A stretch of 64,000 nt of DNA, from contig URAJ01000001.1 in the NCBI GenBank assembly GCA_900545715.1, forward strand, positions 1 through 64,000, written 5' to 3'. The first letter of the stretch is position 1. Each line of letters starts with the position of its first letter. The position numbers and the translations under genes were made by a program. Source of the DNA: an uncultured Opitutales bacterium (GTDB taxonomy: Bacteria > Verrucomicrobiota > Verrucomicrobiia > Opitutales > Intestinicryptomonadaceae). Of the stretch, positions 31,879-41,468 are shown piece by piece. The notes under the pieces are model-generated. The model saw only the letters and a program-made list of their open reading frames with translations. It was not told the origin of the DNA and did not search any database.

Positions 31879-33342
31879 ATGGATGTCGAGATATTAAGCA
31901 GGCTTCAATTCGCGCTGACAGCGTGTTTTCATTTTTTGTTCCCGCCGATTTCAATAGGATTTTCCCTGTACATAGTCGCCGTCGAGGCAATGTGGCTTAA
32001 GACGGGGGATATAAAATACTTAAATGCCGCAAAGTTTTTCCTAAAACTCTTCGGAATGATATTTGCCGTAGGGGTCGTCACGGGAATAGTAATGGTATTT
32101 CAATTCGGGACGAACTGGCCGATATACTCTACCTTCGTCGGAGACGTGTTCGGAAGCCCGCTCGCAATCGAGGCGGTTTTCGCCTTCTTTATGGAATCGA
32201 CATTCCTTGCGATATCCCTATGGGGCTGGGACAGGGTCGGCAAAAAGGCGCATTTCTTCTCGACTGTGATGGTGTGCGTAGGTAGCCATTTGAGCGCGAT
32301 ATGGATTCTTATTGCAAATTCCTTCATGCAGACGCCCGAGGGTTTCGCACTCCAATACACGGATCCCGCAACACTCGCGGTGTCGATACTGCCGCAAGGC
32401 AGCGTGCCAACGGGCGAACAAATATCCAATATCAAGGCGATAATCACAAGCTTTTGGGAGCTCTGCACAAACCCGTCGTGCATAGACCGCATTACGCACA
32501 CGATAGCCGCATGCTGGCTGTGCGGCGCATTCCTTGGGCTCGGGATATGTGCGTACTACATCGTTCGCAAACGCACAGATTTTGCAAAATCCTGCGCAAA
32601 AATAGCGCTGTCGTTCGCGGCGGTGTCGGCGGCGGCAATGTTTTTTACGGGGCATTCGAGCGCCCAGGGGCTCGCCGTAAACCAGCCCGAAAAACTCGCC
32701 GCTTTCGAGGGCCACTTCCGCACGGAGGAAAGCGCGCCGCTGTGGCTCACCGGAATTGTCGATACCCAAAACCGCGAAGTCCGCGGGATAAAACTCGGCG
32801 GGCTCCTGAGCTTCCTCGCATTCGGCTCCACAGAAGCGAGAGTTTACGGTTTGGAGGATCTGCCGACAGACGAATTTCTGCTAAAAATTTATCCCGGAGC
32901 GTCTAAATCGGAACTGGAAGAAATAAGGCCCGAATATTGGGCGCCGGTGGGATTTAGCTTCCATGCGTTCAGGGCGATGGTATTTCTCGGGGCGGCAATG
33001 TGCGCGCTGATAGCTTGGGGCTTTTATTTATGGCTCTCGGGCGGGCTATTTTCCGACTCTAAATTTACGAAGGCCTTTTACCTGTGCTGCATTCCGTCTG
33101 CGATACTGCCCATAGCCGCGAGCCAAGTCGGTTGGGCCGCCGCGGAAGTCGGCCGCCAGCCGTGGATTGTATGGCACATACTAAAAACATCTGACGCCGC
33201 CACCACCTCCGCCTCCGCGGGCGAGATAATTTTCTCGATAGCGGCTTTTACAATATTGTTTACGATAATCTCGGCGGTATTTCTCTACGCATTTTTCAAG
33301 AAAGTCAAAAACGGCGCCGATGACGCCGGCAACACGTATTAG
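31879..33342 (+). CDS. cydA: Cytochrome bd quinol oxidase subunit I
   Basis: 487 residues, about nine helices. CFHFLFPPISIGFSL carries the heme b595 ligand His18, and RITHTIAACWL the b558 ligand His; Met in SFHAFRAMVFLG is the second axial ligand region. The Q-loop reads GHSSAQGLAVNQPEKLAAFE. It oxidises quinol and reduces O2 with high affinity, suited to low-oxygen life. AAGGAAA lies before the start; cydB follows 8 bp later. Confidence 0.95.
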   Translation: MDVEILSRLQFALTACFHFLFPPISIGFSLYIVAVEAMWLKTGDIKYLNAAKFFLKLFGMIFAVGVVTGIVMVFQFGTNWPIYSTFVGDVFGSPLAIEAVFAFFMESTFLAISLWGWDRVGKKAHFFSTVMVCVGSHLSAIWILIANSFMQTPEGFALQYTDPATLAVSILPQGSVPTGEQISNIKAIITSFWELCTNPSCIDRITHTIAACWLCGAFLGLGICAYYIVRKRTDFAKSCAKIALSFAAVSAAAMFFTGHSSAQGLAVNQPEKLAAFEGHFRTEESAPLWLTGIVDTQNREVRGIKLGGLLSFLAFGSTEARVYGLEDLPTDEFLLKIYPGASKSELEEIRPEYWAPVGFSFHAFRAMVFLGAAMCALIAWGFYLWLSGGLFSDSKFTKAFYLCCIPSAILPIAASQVGWAAAEVGRQPWIVWHILKTSDAATTSASAGEIIFSIAAFTILFTIISAVFLYAFFKKVKNGADDAGNTY

Positions 33343-33350
33343 GCTTCAGT

Positions 33351-34364
33351 ATGGATATCTCATTTTTAGAAACTGTTTGGTTTGCGCTCGTCGGGGTGCT
33401 GCTCGGAATGTTTACGATAACCGGCGGATTCGACTTCGGCGCGGGGATTTCCCTTGGGTTTTCAACCGAAGCCAACCGCAGGGATTTTACGATTAGGTCT
33501 ATCGCCCCGTTTTGGGACGCCAACCAAGTTTGGCTCATAACCGCGGGCGGCGCCCTGTTTGCGGCATTTCCGCGGGCGTACTCGCAGATGCTCTCGCTGA
33601 TGTACACGCCTGTGATTATCCTTCTTTTGCTGCTCGTGCTCAGGGTTGTAGGCATTGAATTTTACCACCTCGAAAACAACCAAAAGTGGAGAAAGTTCTG
33701 GAGTGGAATCGTATTCATTTCGAGCCTCCTTTCGGCAGTGCTTGCCGGCGTTGCGCTCGGGGCGGTTTTCGACGGAAGGCTATTCGTTCCATACGACGGA
33801 TTTTGGGACGGTTTTTTGCGTCTCTTTACACCTCTGAGCATTTGCGCAGGCGTCTTGTATGCGGCGTTCTTCGCGGCGTACGGGGCAATATTCCTCGCGG
33901 TGCGCGCGGGGGGCGACGAATACGCGTCAAGCTTAAAAAACCTCTCAAAGATACTCCAAGCGGTTTTAATGTGCGTATTTATCATTTATGCGGTCATTTT
34001 GCTTATGAAGCTGCGCCAAACACCGCAATACCTGCCGCACGCGGCTTTTGGAATTTTGATTTCATACGTCTGCCTTTCGGCCTCGGCGAGATTTGCAAGG
34101 CGCTCAAAGTATAGGTCGGCATTTGTGCTCGACGCCCTGTTCGCACTGCTTGCAATCGCAACCCACTGCATGGTATCTTACCCGTTTATAATCCCGGCGG
34201 AAACCGTAAACGCGGGGCTCGACATATCTGCGGCGGCGTCAAGTCCCACAACCCTTACAATAATGCTCGTCGTGGCGGGGGTGGGAGTTCCGCTGGCGCT
34301 CGCGTACAATATCTATGCGTGGAGGGTATTCCGTTCGGATAAAACCGGGAACGAAAGCCGGTAG
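33351..34364 (+). CDS. cydB: Cytochrome bd quinol oxidase subunit II
   Basis: 337 residues, eight helices. TGGFDFGAGISLGF, APFWDANQVWLITAGGALFA and FPRAYSQMLSLMYTP are the CydB signature blocks. It forms the heterodimer with CydA. No cydX or cydDC gene is seen next to it; the next gene begins about 190 bp downstream after a hairpin. Confidence 0.95.
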   Translation: MDISFLETVWFALVGVLLGMFTITGGFDFGAGISLGFSTEANRRDFTIRSIAPFWDANQVWLITAGGALFAAFPRAYSQMLSLMYTPVIILLLLLVLRVVGIEFYHLENNQKWRKFWSGIVFISSLLSAVLAGVALGAVFDGRLFVPYDGFWDGFLRLFTPLSICAGVLYAAFFAAYGAIFLAVRAGGDEYASSLKNLSKILQAVLMCVFIIYAVILLMKLRQTPQYLPHAAFGILISYVCLSASARFARRSKYRSAFVLDALFALLAIATHCMVSYPFIIPAETVNAGLDISAAASSPTTLTIMLVVAGVGVPLALAYNIYAWRVFRSDKTGNESR

Positions 34365-34410
34365 AAAATGTCATTTTATCCTGTACTGCCTGGATTTATT
34401 TGCAAAAAAA

Positions 34411-34441
34411 TGCGCCGCGCGGAAGAACTCCCGGCGGCGCA
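34411..34441. terminator. GC-rich hairpin after cydB
   Basis: TGCGCCGC pairs with GCGGCGCA around a loop. An A run precedes it and no T run follows, so as a terminator it suits the leftward strand; downstream of cydB it may act as a stabilising 3' hairpin. Confidence 0.4.
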
Positions 34442-34558
34442 CCAAAACTGCAAACTACAAAACTTACTGTCGATTATGACGACATAGTCGGCCAATCGTT
34501 CAAATAAAATAAAAATTTTTATAAAAATTTGGGAAAAATCTCCGACAAAGAAAAGAGA

Positions 34559-35140
34559 ATGCGCATAGGGATACTGGGAGGCAGCTTCGACCCCGTCCAC
34601 AATGCGCACATATCCCTCGCCGAAAGCGCGGCCAAACAGCTTGGGCTCGACTTGGTGATTTTCATGCCCGCGCACTGCGCCGCCCTGAAAGACGGCCCGC
34701 CCTCTGCGACCTGCCAACAGCGCGTGGAAATGCTAAAAATAGCCCTTCAATCCGCAAAATTTCCGTACGAAATAAGCGATATTGAAATAAAGAGGGACGG
34801 CATAAGCTATTCGATAGACACTGTCCGCGAACTTATAAAAAAATATCCCGACGCCGAAATATATTGGATTATAGGCTCCGACCACCTTCAAAAACTTTCA
34901 AAGTGGCGCGACATCGGCGAATTTTGCAAACTGGCAAAATTTGCCTGCGCCCGCCGCGGAGGTTTTGCTGGCGATTTTTCCGACGCCCCCAAGTGCGCCC
35001 GCATAGAGCCAATAGACTTCGACCCCATCGACATATCGTCAACCTCATTGCGGCGGAGTCTGAAAAACGGCGACACCCGCAATCTGGACATAAGTCCCAA
35101 CGTCCTCGACTACATTTTAAAAAATAAACTATATATCTGA
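34559..35140 (+). CDS. nadD: Nicotinate-nucleotide adenylyltransferase
   Basis: 193 residues. MRIGILGGSFDPVHNAHISL is the nucleotide-binding start with the HxGH-like HNAH motif, and DISSTSLRRSL the ISSTxxR motif. It adenylates nicotinate mononucleotide in NAD synthesis. Start is set at the MRIG Met; ten further codons upstream are AT-rich and unrelated. rsfS follows after 2 bp, a usual pair in bacteria. Confidence 0.93.
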   Translation: MRIGILGGSFDPVHNAHISLAESAAKQLGLDLVIFMPAHCAALKDGPPSATCQQRVEMLKIALQSAKFPYEISDIEIKRDGISYSIDTVRELIKKYPDAEIYWIIGSDHLQKLSKWRDIGEFCKLAKFACARRGGFAGDFSDAPKCARIEPIDFDPIDISSTSLRRSLKNGDTRNLDISPNVLDYILKNKLYI

Positions 35141-35142
35141 GT

Positions 35143-35682
35143 ATGGAAAAGACAAAGAAAACGACCTCCAAAACCCCCGCAAAAAAAACGGCAGCAAAGA
35201 AAACTTCTTCAGCCGGCAAACTTGCTGCACCCAAAAAGACGGCGGCAAAAAAGGCGACTGCCCCGAAAAAATCCGCAACAGTCAAAACTCCAAGAGCTAA
35301 AAAGTCCGCCGCCGGAACTTCGGCTAAAAAGACAGACCCGACACTTGAAATACTTAAAAAATGCTGGACAGCCCTCGACGACAAAAAGGCGGAAGATATT
35401 AAGATTTTGGACGTGCGCGGGAAGTCGCCAATCACCAACTATTTTATTATCGCAACCGCCACGAGCGACCCCCATATGCGCGCGCTCGCCTCGGAGCTCG
35501 ATAAAACCCTAAAAGATTTGGGAGTAAAGGAAATCAGGCGCGAATACAACGACGGCAGCGGCTGGATAGTTGTTGACGGATTTGATTTCATGGCGCACAT
35601 ATTCCTTCCGGAGCAGAGGGGGTTGTACGGAATAGAGTCGCTCTGGAAAGACGCCGACACAATCTCTCCAGATTCCCTCTAA
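35143..35682 (+). CDS. rsfS: Ribosome silencing factor with histone H1-like N-terminal tail
   Basis: 179 residues. Residues about 65-175 are the RsfS domain: LDVRGKSPITNYFIIATATS, DPHMRALASELD and WIVVDGFDFMAHIFLPEQRG, LYGIESLW. It binds L14 of the large subunit and blocks subunit joining in starvation. The first ~62 residues are unusual, made of Lys/Ala/Pro/Thr repeats (KTPAKKTAAKKTSS, KKTAAKKATAPKKSATVKTP) like a histone H1 tail, and should bind RNA or DNA. Operon with nadD. Confidence 0.92.
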   Translation: MEKTKKTTSKTPAKKTAAKKTSSAGKLAAPKKTAAKKATAPKKSATVKTPRAKKSAAGTSAKKTDPTLEILKKCWTALDDKKAEDIKILDVRGKSPITNYFIIATATSDPHMRALASELDKTLKDLGVKEIRREYNDGSGWIVVDGFDFMAHIFLPEQRGLYGIESLWKDADTISPDSL

Positions 35683-36080
35683 ATTTCTAGGCGCGAATTG
35701 AGCAGGTGCGCGAGGATCCATACGCGCCGGCAATTATGTTTTGCGGGTACAGCTTTCTGGGTAATCTTCGCAGGCTGATGAGACTTATCCGCCGATTCTA
35801 ATGTTTTACGGGAATGGCTGCGCAATTTTCCAAGCGCGAGAATGGCTTGCGCTTCAACTCTACGGTGGGAACGGTTTGCGGAAGCGGATTCCCGGATAAT
35901 TTTTCAAGCGCGCAAAGTCATAAGCTATGCTTCGCGCGTTCTTTATTTTTTACCGCACGCTTTTTTTAAGTTTTTAAGAATAAGAAAAAGCGACCGCCGC
36001 AAAAGCGCGGCTTTCCCGACAAAATATTACGCATCAGCGCAATGTTGCACATAAATAGAAATCACACGGCTCTTAAAAAA
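35683..36080. other. Non-coding region between convergent rsfS and dprA
   Basis: About 400 bp without a credible gene. No clear terminator is seen; short frames are random. Confidence 0.5.
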
Positions 36081-37202
36081 TCATAAGACCCACCCGCCGT
36101 CGGCCTTTTTTACCACCTTGCGTATTTCCAGCATCGTAAGAAGCGCAAGGCACTTTTGAATCGGGAATCCGCTGCGCTCCGATATTTCGTCGGCATACGA
36201 TACATCGGGCCCCGACATTGCTTTTACAACCGCTTCCTCGTCTTGCGACAATGCGATTTTGGCCTTTATTCTGGAATCTCCGCCTTCTCGGGAGGGGGCG
36301 TTTTCGGAGGGAGAAAATGCGAATTCAATCTGCCCCGTAGAACGCAGCTCGTCGATTATATCATCGGCCGACATCGCAAGAGTCGCCCCCTCGCGTATGA
36401 GGAGGTTGCAACCGCGGCTTGCGCGGGAATCTATTCTGCCGGGAACGGCAAAAACGTCCCTGCCCTGCTCGGCCGCAAGGCGCGCAGTTATCATGCTTCC
36501 GCCGCGCACGTCGGATTCCACAACCACAGTCGCCAACCCGAGCCCTGAAACTATTCTATTGCGTATGGGGAAAGTCTGCCTGTCGGCCCGCGCCCCGAGC
36601 TTGAACTCCGATATTACCGCTCCGTTATTCTTTATCTTTTCATAAAGTTCGGCGTTTTCGGGAGGATAGACCACATCCGCCCCGCAGCCCAAAACAGCTA
36701 TTGTTTTTCCTCCCGCCTCTATTGCGCCAAGATGGGCGTACGTATCTATGCCGCGCGCCATTCCGCTGACAACTGTAAATCCGGCGCGCGCAAATGTAGC
36801 CGCAAATTTGCGGGCAACGCTTTGCCCGTAAAGGCTGCACATTCGGGAGCCAACAATCGAAATGCACGGCGCGTTGAAGTCGCAATCGCCTATGCAATAA
36901 AATCCGACGGGTTTGTCCGAAAGCGAAGACAGAGAACGCGGGTAGCGGGGATCTTTGTAGTGTATGTATTTTGCCCCGATTTCAGACATGCGCTCAAATG
37001 TTTTTTCGCAATCGCCTTTCGAGCGCGCCGCCAAAATTGAGTCGGCGGTTTTCGAGCCTATTTTCGGAACTGACATCAGCGCCTCGCGGGACGCCTCAAA
37101 TACCGCCCCGGGCGAGCCGAACGCTTCCAACAGGCGCATTGCGGTTATCGAGCCGATATCGGGAATTGAGCACAATTTTATATACGATTTCCAGTCTTCC
37201 AC
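36081..37202 (-). CDS. dprA: DNA processing protein DprA/Smf
   Basis: 373 residues from a GTG. N-terminal helix-hairpin-helix-like part (IPDIGSITAMRLLEAFG, VPKIGSKTADSI), then the Rossmann-like core: ISIVGSRMCSLYGQSVARKF, VVSGMARGIDTYAH, TIAVLGCGADVVYPPENAEL, FPIRNRIVSGLGLATVVVES. A C-terminal winged-helix (about 305-373, ISERSGFPIQKCLALLTMLE) is present. It loads RecA on incoming single strands in natural transformation. The DprA motifs are complete. Confidence 0.93.
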   Translation of the reverse strand: MEDWKSYIKLCSIPDIGSITAMRLLEAFGSPGAVFEASREALMSVPKIGSKTADSILAARSKGDCEKTFERMSEIGAKYIHYKDPRYPRSLSSLSDKPVGFYCIGDCDFNAPCISIVGSRMCSLYGQSVARKFAATFARAGFTVVSGMARGIDTYAHLGAIEAGGKTIAVLGCGADVVYPPENAELYEKIKNNGAVISEFKLGARADRQTFPIRNRIVSGLGLATVVVESDVRGGSMITARLAAEQGRDVFAVPGRIDSRASRGCNLLIREGATLAMSADDIIDELRSTGQIEFAFSPSENAPSREGGDSRIKAKIALSQDEEAVVKAMSGPDVSYADEISERSGFPIQKCLALLTMLEIRKVVKKADGGWVL

Positions 37203-37573
37203 CTTTGTATTCCCAGATGTTTTATTATCTTTTTATCATTATTTTTATCATTAAAGAAAAAATCCCACTTTGCAAGGCATTTTTACGGAAATTGCGCTCG
37301 ATTAAGCTATCCCAGTGTAAAGAAATTAAGCCAACTTCCATTTTCGCTTTTGCAGTGCTCCAATCGATGTGCCTCAAAGTTGCAGCAACCATTCCATTTC
37401 AACAGGCCGTGCGCCGTATCGAATCGGAAAATTTTTTCCAAACAGGATAATTTCCAATCGCAAAAAAAATGAGGCGGGCGTTTTAAGAAAATCTGACGGG
37501 AGAATTTCGCGCCGATACTTTCGTGAAAAAAATTTTGAAATAAAAATCCTGCGCGCAACCGCGAGTTTTGCGC
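37203..37573. other. Non-coding region upstream of dprA
   Basis: AT-rich, about 370 bp; no credible frame. Holds the dprA promoter region with several TTATC/TTTTT tracts near 37215-37250. Confidence 0.5.
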
Positions 37574-38485
37574 CTACTCAAAAACCGCCGCCGCCCATAT
37601 CGAAAGCGGCAAAGGATAAGACGCCCCGCCCGCCGCTTCAAGGACAAGCTCCCCGCAACTAACGGAACTTTTCGCCAACGGCGCAAAATTTTCGCCCATA
37701 ATATTTGCAGCCATAATCGCCGAAGCGTCAATCGAGTAGAGCGTTATCAGCGAAAACAGCGGAGTGTCGGAAAGTATGCGCGAACATGCCGACAAAAGTT
37801 CGGGCAGCATTTTCTCAAGCTTCCAAAGCTCGTTCTTAGGCCCCCTTCCGAAAGCTGGGGGATCGAGAATTATAGCGTCGTATTTTTTTCCCCTTCTAAT
37901 TTCGCGCGCGACAAATTTTGAGGCGTCGTCAACTATCCATCTGATGGGCGCGCCGGCCATGCCGCTCGCCGCCTGATTTTTTCTCGCCCAGTCAACCGAC
38001 GGTTTCGATGCGTCCACATGCACTACTTCATACCCGCTCGCCGCTGCCACTATGCTCGCAACCCCTGTGTACCCGAACAAGTTGAGAAGGGTCGGCTTCC
38101 GCGGCGCGAGTGATTTTGAAGCAAGCTTTTTGGCAAAGCGCCCCGCGCTATCGGCTATAAAATCCCAGTGAGGCTTCTGCTCGGGAAAAATTCCGAGGTG
38201 CTTTGAGCCGTCCATAAATTTAGTGAGAAAATTTATCTTGCCCAAATGCAGCACCGGCGCATTGACTTTCCCGCGGAACTCCCAGCGCGCGTTTTTTTTG
38301 TCGTCGTCTATGTACCGCGCGACCGACTCCCTCCACAAATTTTTCCTTGCTGGCTTCCACCACGCCTTGGGCTCGCTGCGCGTCACAACGACGTCCGCGA
38401 ACCTTTCAAGTTTCAAGCGGTCGCCGCTATCGAGAAGTTCGTAGTCCGACCATTGTGAAGAGAGTGTCTGTATATTTAATGGCAT
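37574..38485 (-). CDS. SAM-dependent methyltransferase, RlmI/RlmK-like
   Basis: 303 residues. LLNLFGYTGVASIVAAASGY is the SAM-binding motif I (NxFxYTG), HVDASKPSVDWARKNQAASG motif II and YDAIILDPPAFGRGP motif IV (DPPxF). This DPPAFG pattern belongs to 23S rRNA cytosine-C5 methyltransferases of the RlmI/RlmK type, but the usual N-terminal PUA domain is replaced by a short beta-rich part. RNA is the likely substrate. It overlaps hisA by 10 bp. Confidence 0.8.
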   Translation of the reverse strand: MPLNIQTLSSQWSDYELLDSGDRLKLERFADVVVTRSEPKAWWKPARKNLWRESVARYIDDDKKNARWEFRGKVNAPVLHLGKINFLTKFMDGSKHLGIFPEQKPHWDFIADSAGRFAKKLASKSLAPRKPTLLNLFGYTGVASIVAAASGYEVVHVDASKPSVDWARKNQAASGMAGAPIRWIVDDASKFVAREIRRGKKYDAIILDPPAFGRGPKNELWKLEKMLPELLSACSRILSDTPLFSLITLYSIDASAIMAANIMGENFAPLAKSSVSCGELVLEAAGGASYPLPLSIWAAAVFE

Positions 38486-39216
38486 GAGATTTTTTTTATG
38501 GCATTGCGCAAATCCACCTTACCCTCGTAAATGGCCTTGCCTACTATCACGCCTTCGAGGTTCTTAAAAGATTCCCCCAAGCCGATAAAATTGCAGATGT
38601 CCTCCTCGGAGGATACTCCGCCCGAAGCTATGAGAGACGCTCCGAAGGGCAACAGGGTTTCGAGCATCTTTTTTTGCGACGGAATATTCGGCCCCGAGAG
38701 CATTCCGTCGGTGTCTATATCCGTATATATAAACATGCCAACTCCTCCGCGCGCGAGTTTTTCCGCAAGCTCAAAGGCGGTCAAATCGGATATCTCGACC
38801 CAGCCCTTTATGGCGACTTTCCCGCCTTTTGCGTCTATGCCGACCGCAATTTTTTCCCCGTATTTTTCGGCGAGAGAAATTGCAAATTCCGGATTGGTGC
38901 AGGCTTTCGTGCCGATTATCGCGCGCCCCACGCCCGCGTCGAACGCACGCCTTACAGAGGCTTCGTCGCGCAGGCCGCCGCCGAGCTCCACGAACATTCC
39001 AAGCCCCGCGATTTGCGATATAACTTCCATATTCGCTACACTCCCCCCGAACGCGCCGTCGAGGTCAACTACATGTATCACTTTGCTCCCGGCTTCGGCG
39101 AAAGATTTTGCCGCGTCGAGCGGGTTTTCAAAATACACGGTTTTGTTTGAGGCGTCGCCCATTTTCAGGCGCACGCATTTGCCGTCCTTTATGTCAACAG
39201 CGGGGTAAATTTTCAT
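38476..39216 (-). CDS. hisA: Phosphoribosylformimino-5-aminoimidazole carboxamide ribotide isomerase
   Basis: 246 residues, TIM barrel. PAVDIKDGKCVRL has catalytic Asp8, FIYTDIDTDGMLSGPN the second Asp, and VELGGGLRDE and LIASGGVSS are the phosphate-binding sites. Fourth step of histidine synthesis (ProFAR isomerase). It stands away from other his genes, next to the methyltransferase with an overlap. Confidence 0.95.
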   Translation of the reverse strand: MKIYPAVDIKDGKCVRLKMGDASNKTVYFENPLDAAKSFAEAGSKVIHVVDLDGAFGGSVANMEVISQIAGLGMFVELGGGLRDEASVRRAFDAGVGRAIIGTKACTNPEFAISLAEKYGEKIAVGIDAKGGKVAIKGWVEISDLTAFELAEKLARGGVGMFIYTDIDTDGMLSGPNIPSQKKMLETLLPFGASLIASGGVSSEEDICNFIGLGESFKNLEGVIVGKAIYEGKVDLRNAIKKISCH

Positions 39217-39261
39217 AACTTCTAAGATTTTAGAGGCGATAATTTTTATATTGGAAACGCC

Positions 39262-40962
39262 CTATTCAGAAACAATTATCCTAAAACCAAGCATGCGGTT
39301 TCTCCTATTCAAGTCGGTCTTGGCGCGCGGAAGGCTCGATATTGAATCTACCGATGTCTGCGCGTCGCCGCCCATGACGGTCACGCTTCCGTCGGTGCTT
39401 TCACCGGATACGAACTCTTCGACGTTTCCGAGCAAATCGAAAAATCCTTTGTCGTTGGCCTTTTTTGTCGCCACCTTGTGGACAGAGCCACCGCTGTTGG
39501 AGGCATTCCATGAGATGGCGTCTATGTCTGCATAGCGCAGATTTCCGACGGCGCTCTCAAATTCTTCCGCAGACGGAAGGGAAACTTTGCGCCCGAGTAT
39601 CCACCCCAGCCTTTGGCAGAATGTAAGAGCCTCCTCGAATGTTGCAGACTCCACGGGGTTGTCCTCGGACGACTGGTTTCTGCTCGGGTTTTCCTGCATA
39701 ACTATCTTGTAAAGTTTTTGGCTGACCTCCGTCTTAAGCATTTTTTTGCCGGAACCGACGGGCAATAGAAGGTCATTCACGGATTTCTGTATCTCGGCTA
39801 TGCGCCCCAATGCAAAGTTTAGGTAGCGGACGCGTATGAGGTCTTCGGAAGTGATGTCGGTATTGCGCGGGAAATCGTTTTTAAACTGCTCTACGCGCGC
39901 CACGAGATTCGACGATATGTCTGACGCCTTGGATATGTCGGACGCCCGCAATGCGGCGGTGAAGTCGCGGTCGAGCGCTTTTATGTCCGCAACGTAAATC
40001 TTGCTCTTGGCGTCTGTTGACAAGTTGGAATATTCGGTATATTTTTCCTCCGACGCATGCGCGCTTCGCGGGAAAAGCGTATTTATATCCTTCTGTCGCT
40101 GCGCCGCGAGGGAGTATTTGTCGGAAGACTCAGCATATTTTCCGCTTTTGAGCAAAGACTTGGCGTCTGCAAGGAGTTTGTCTATTTCTATCTTTACGTC
40201 GGAAGATTTTAGGGAGTCTATTTCCGCGCGGATACGCTGCAAGCGCATGTAGTCGTTGTATCCGGATGTGGGATATCTTACGCTTATGTCGCGGCTTATT
40301 TGCACGGCTTTTTCAAATTCCGCCACCGCCGTCTTCCAATCGGATCTCGTGAGCGCTGCGCGCGCGTTTTTTTCGGCCTCCAAGCTCTTTTCATACATCG
40401 GCTTCACTTCAAGATTTTTTACAGCCTTGTCGAGCTCGACAACCTTAGTGACATCCTTGTATTTTGAAAGCCAATACGCGCGGTTTATTTTATCCTGAAT
40501 GTCGTACGCCTGCCGGTAGAACTTTTCCGCGCCGGCGGCGTCGCCTGACGCCTCTGAAGACTTTGCGTTTTTTTCAAAATCGGCAACGAGCCTCGAAAGC
40601 GGCTCCGCCTCTATGTTTTGAAGGCGCGTGCGCAGCGCCGTTAGCCGCTCCATCGGCGCATTGTCGGAAGATGTCGCCCTTGCCTTTTCTATATATATTT
40701 CCTGCAGCCTTATCGCCTTGCGCAATTTGTCAACATCGCCCGCCGCCAACATTCCAACCGACGCCGCCTTTTCAAATTCGGCTTCGAGCTCTTCGGATTC
40801 CTTCAAAAGCTGAGAGCTCTCAACAGACGGGTCTATATATTCTGTCGGAGCCTTTACAGATTTTCCGGGAGACATGAGTGTGAGGAAATAGCAAAAGCCT
40901 ATCACTACCGCCGCGAAGAATGCGACGAGCAACCATTTTAAAAGGATTTTCATAATCCGCAT
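39262..40962 (-). CDS. Membrane-anchored periplasmic protein with coiled-coil/TPR region and FGE-like domain
   Basis: 566 residues. N-terminal membrane helix (KILLKWLLVAFFAAVVIGFC, about 5-27), then a helical region of about 350 residues with repeated charged helices (DAAGAEKFYRQAYDIQDKIN; DWKTAVAEFEKAVQISRDIS) resembling TPR or coiled coil. The last ~150 residues are a formylglycine-generating-enzyme (SUMF1)-like domain: VSLPSAEEFESAVGN, ISWNAS, GFFDLLGNVEEFVSGES and LGFRIIV. The catalytic Cys pair of true FGEs is not evident, so it may only bind ligands. Start chosen at ATG 40962; 40953 is possible. Confidence 0.75.
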   Translation of the reverse strand: MRIMKILLKWLLVAFFAAVVIGFCYFLTLMSPGKSVKAPTEYIDPSVESSQLLKESEELEAEFEKAASVGMLAAGDVDKLRKAIRLQEIYIEKARATSSDNAPMERLTALRTRLQNIEAEPLSRLVADFEKNAKSSEASGDAAGAEKFYRQAYDIQDKINRAYWLSKYKDVTKVVELDKAVKNLEVKPMYEKSLEAEKNARAALTRSDWKTAVAEFEKAVQISRDISVRYPTSGYNDYMRLQRIRAEIDSLKSSDVKIEIDKLLADAKSLLKSGKYAESSDKYSLAAQRQKDINTLFPRSAHASEEKYTEYSNLSTDAKSKIYVADIKALDRDFTAALRASDISKASDISSNLVARVEQFKNDFPRNTDITSEDLIRVRYLNFALGRIAEIQKSVNDLLLPVGSGKKMLKTEVSQKLYKIVMQENPSRNQSSEDNPVESATFEEALTFCQRLGWILGRKVSLPSAEEFESAVGNLRYADIDAISWNASNSGGSVHKVATKKANDKGFFDLLGNVEEFVSGESTDGSVTVMGGDAQTSVDSISSLPRAKTDLNRRNRMLGFRIIVSE

Positions 40963-40986
40963 AGTATTGACTAAAACCCCGCGCAA

Positions 40987-41468
40987 GTCAAACAGATACT
41001 TGACATATCGCCCCGCCTTTGCAAGCGTCTATCCACCGCCTAGAACAACAGATTCTATCCACTCAAAAACACCGCCACAGCTCCGACTCCCACGATTGTC
41101 GGGCCTTTACACGGCAGGGTTGCGCGGCAAATGCATGTCCCGATTGAGCTATAGTATTAAGGCGGCGGGCCATACTAATATAAGATTAAAACGCCAATTT
41201 ATACGCTCTTAGGCGCGACTAATTTAAGATGCCAAATTGCACGCCTGCCGGCGCGCATCGTTTAAAGCGCAAACCCACTCGCCATTTCCGCGCCTCGCTT
41301 GAAGCGGCAAGTCTCACCACCGCATTTTAACCGAATACCGACCAAAAAATATTCCGCACCCCAATTTAAAATCAGAACCAAATTTTCTATTTAAAAATTT
41401 AGCTGTCCGCGCTTTGGCGGCCCCAATAAAGGAGCACAACGCTCTGCTGCAAAAACGGAAGCTTTTTA
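40987..41468. other. Non-coding region
   Basis: About 480 bp; only random short frames. Some AAxCGCCxATTT-type repeats occur near 41160-41240, too degenerate to define. Confidence 0.45.

Noticed and set aside
37307..37558. 83-codon minus-strand frame
   Set aside because: No ribosome site and no plausible protein pattern; it lies between two well-defined genes.
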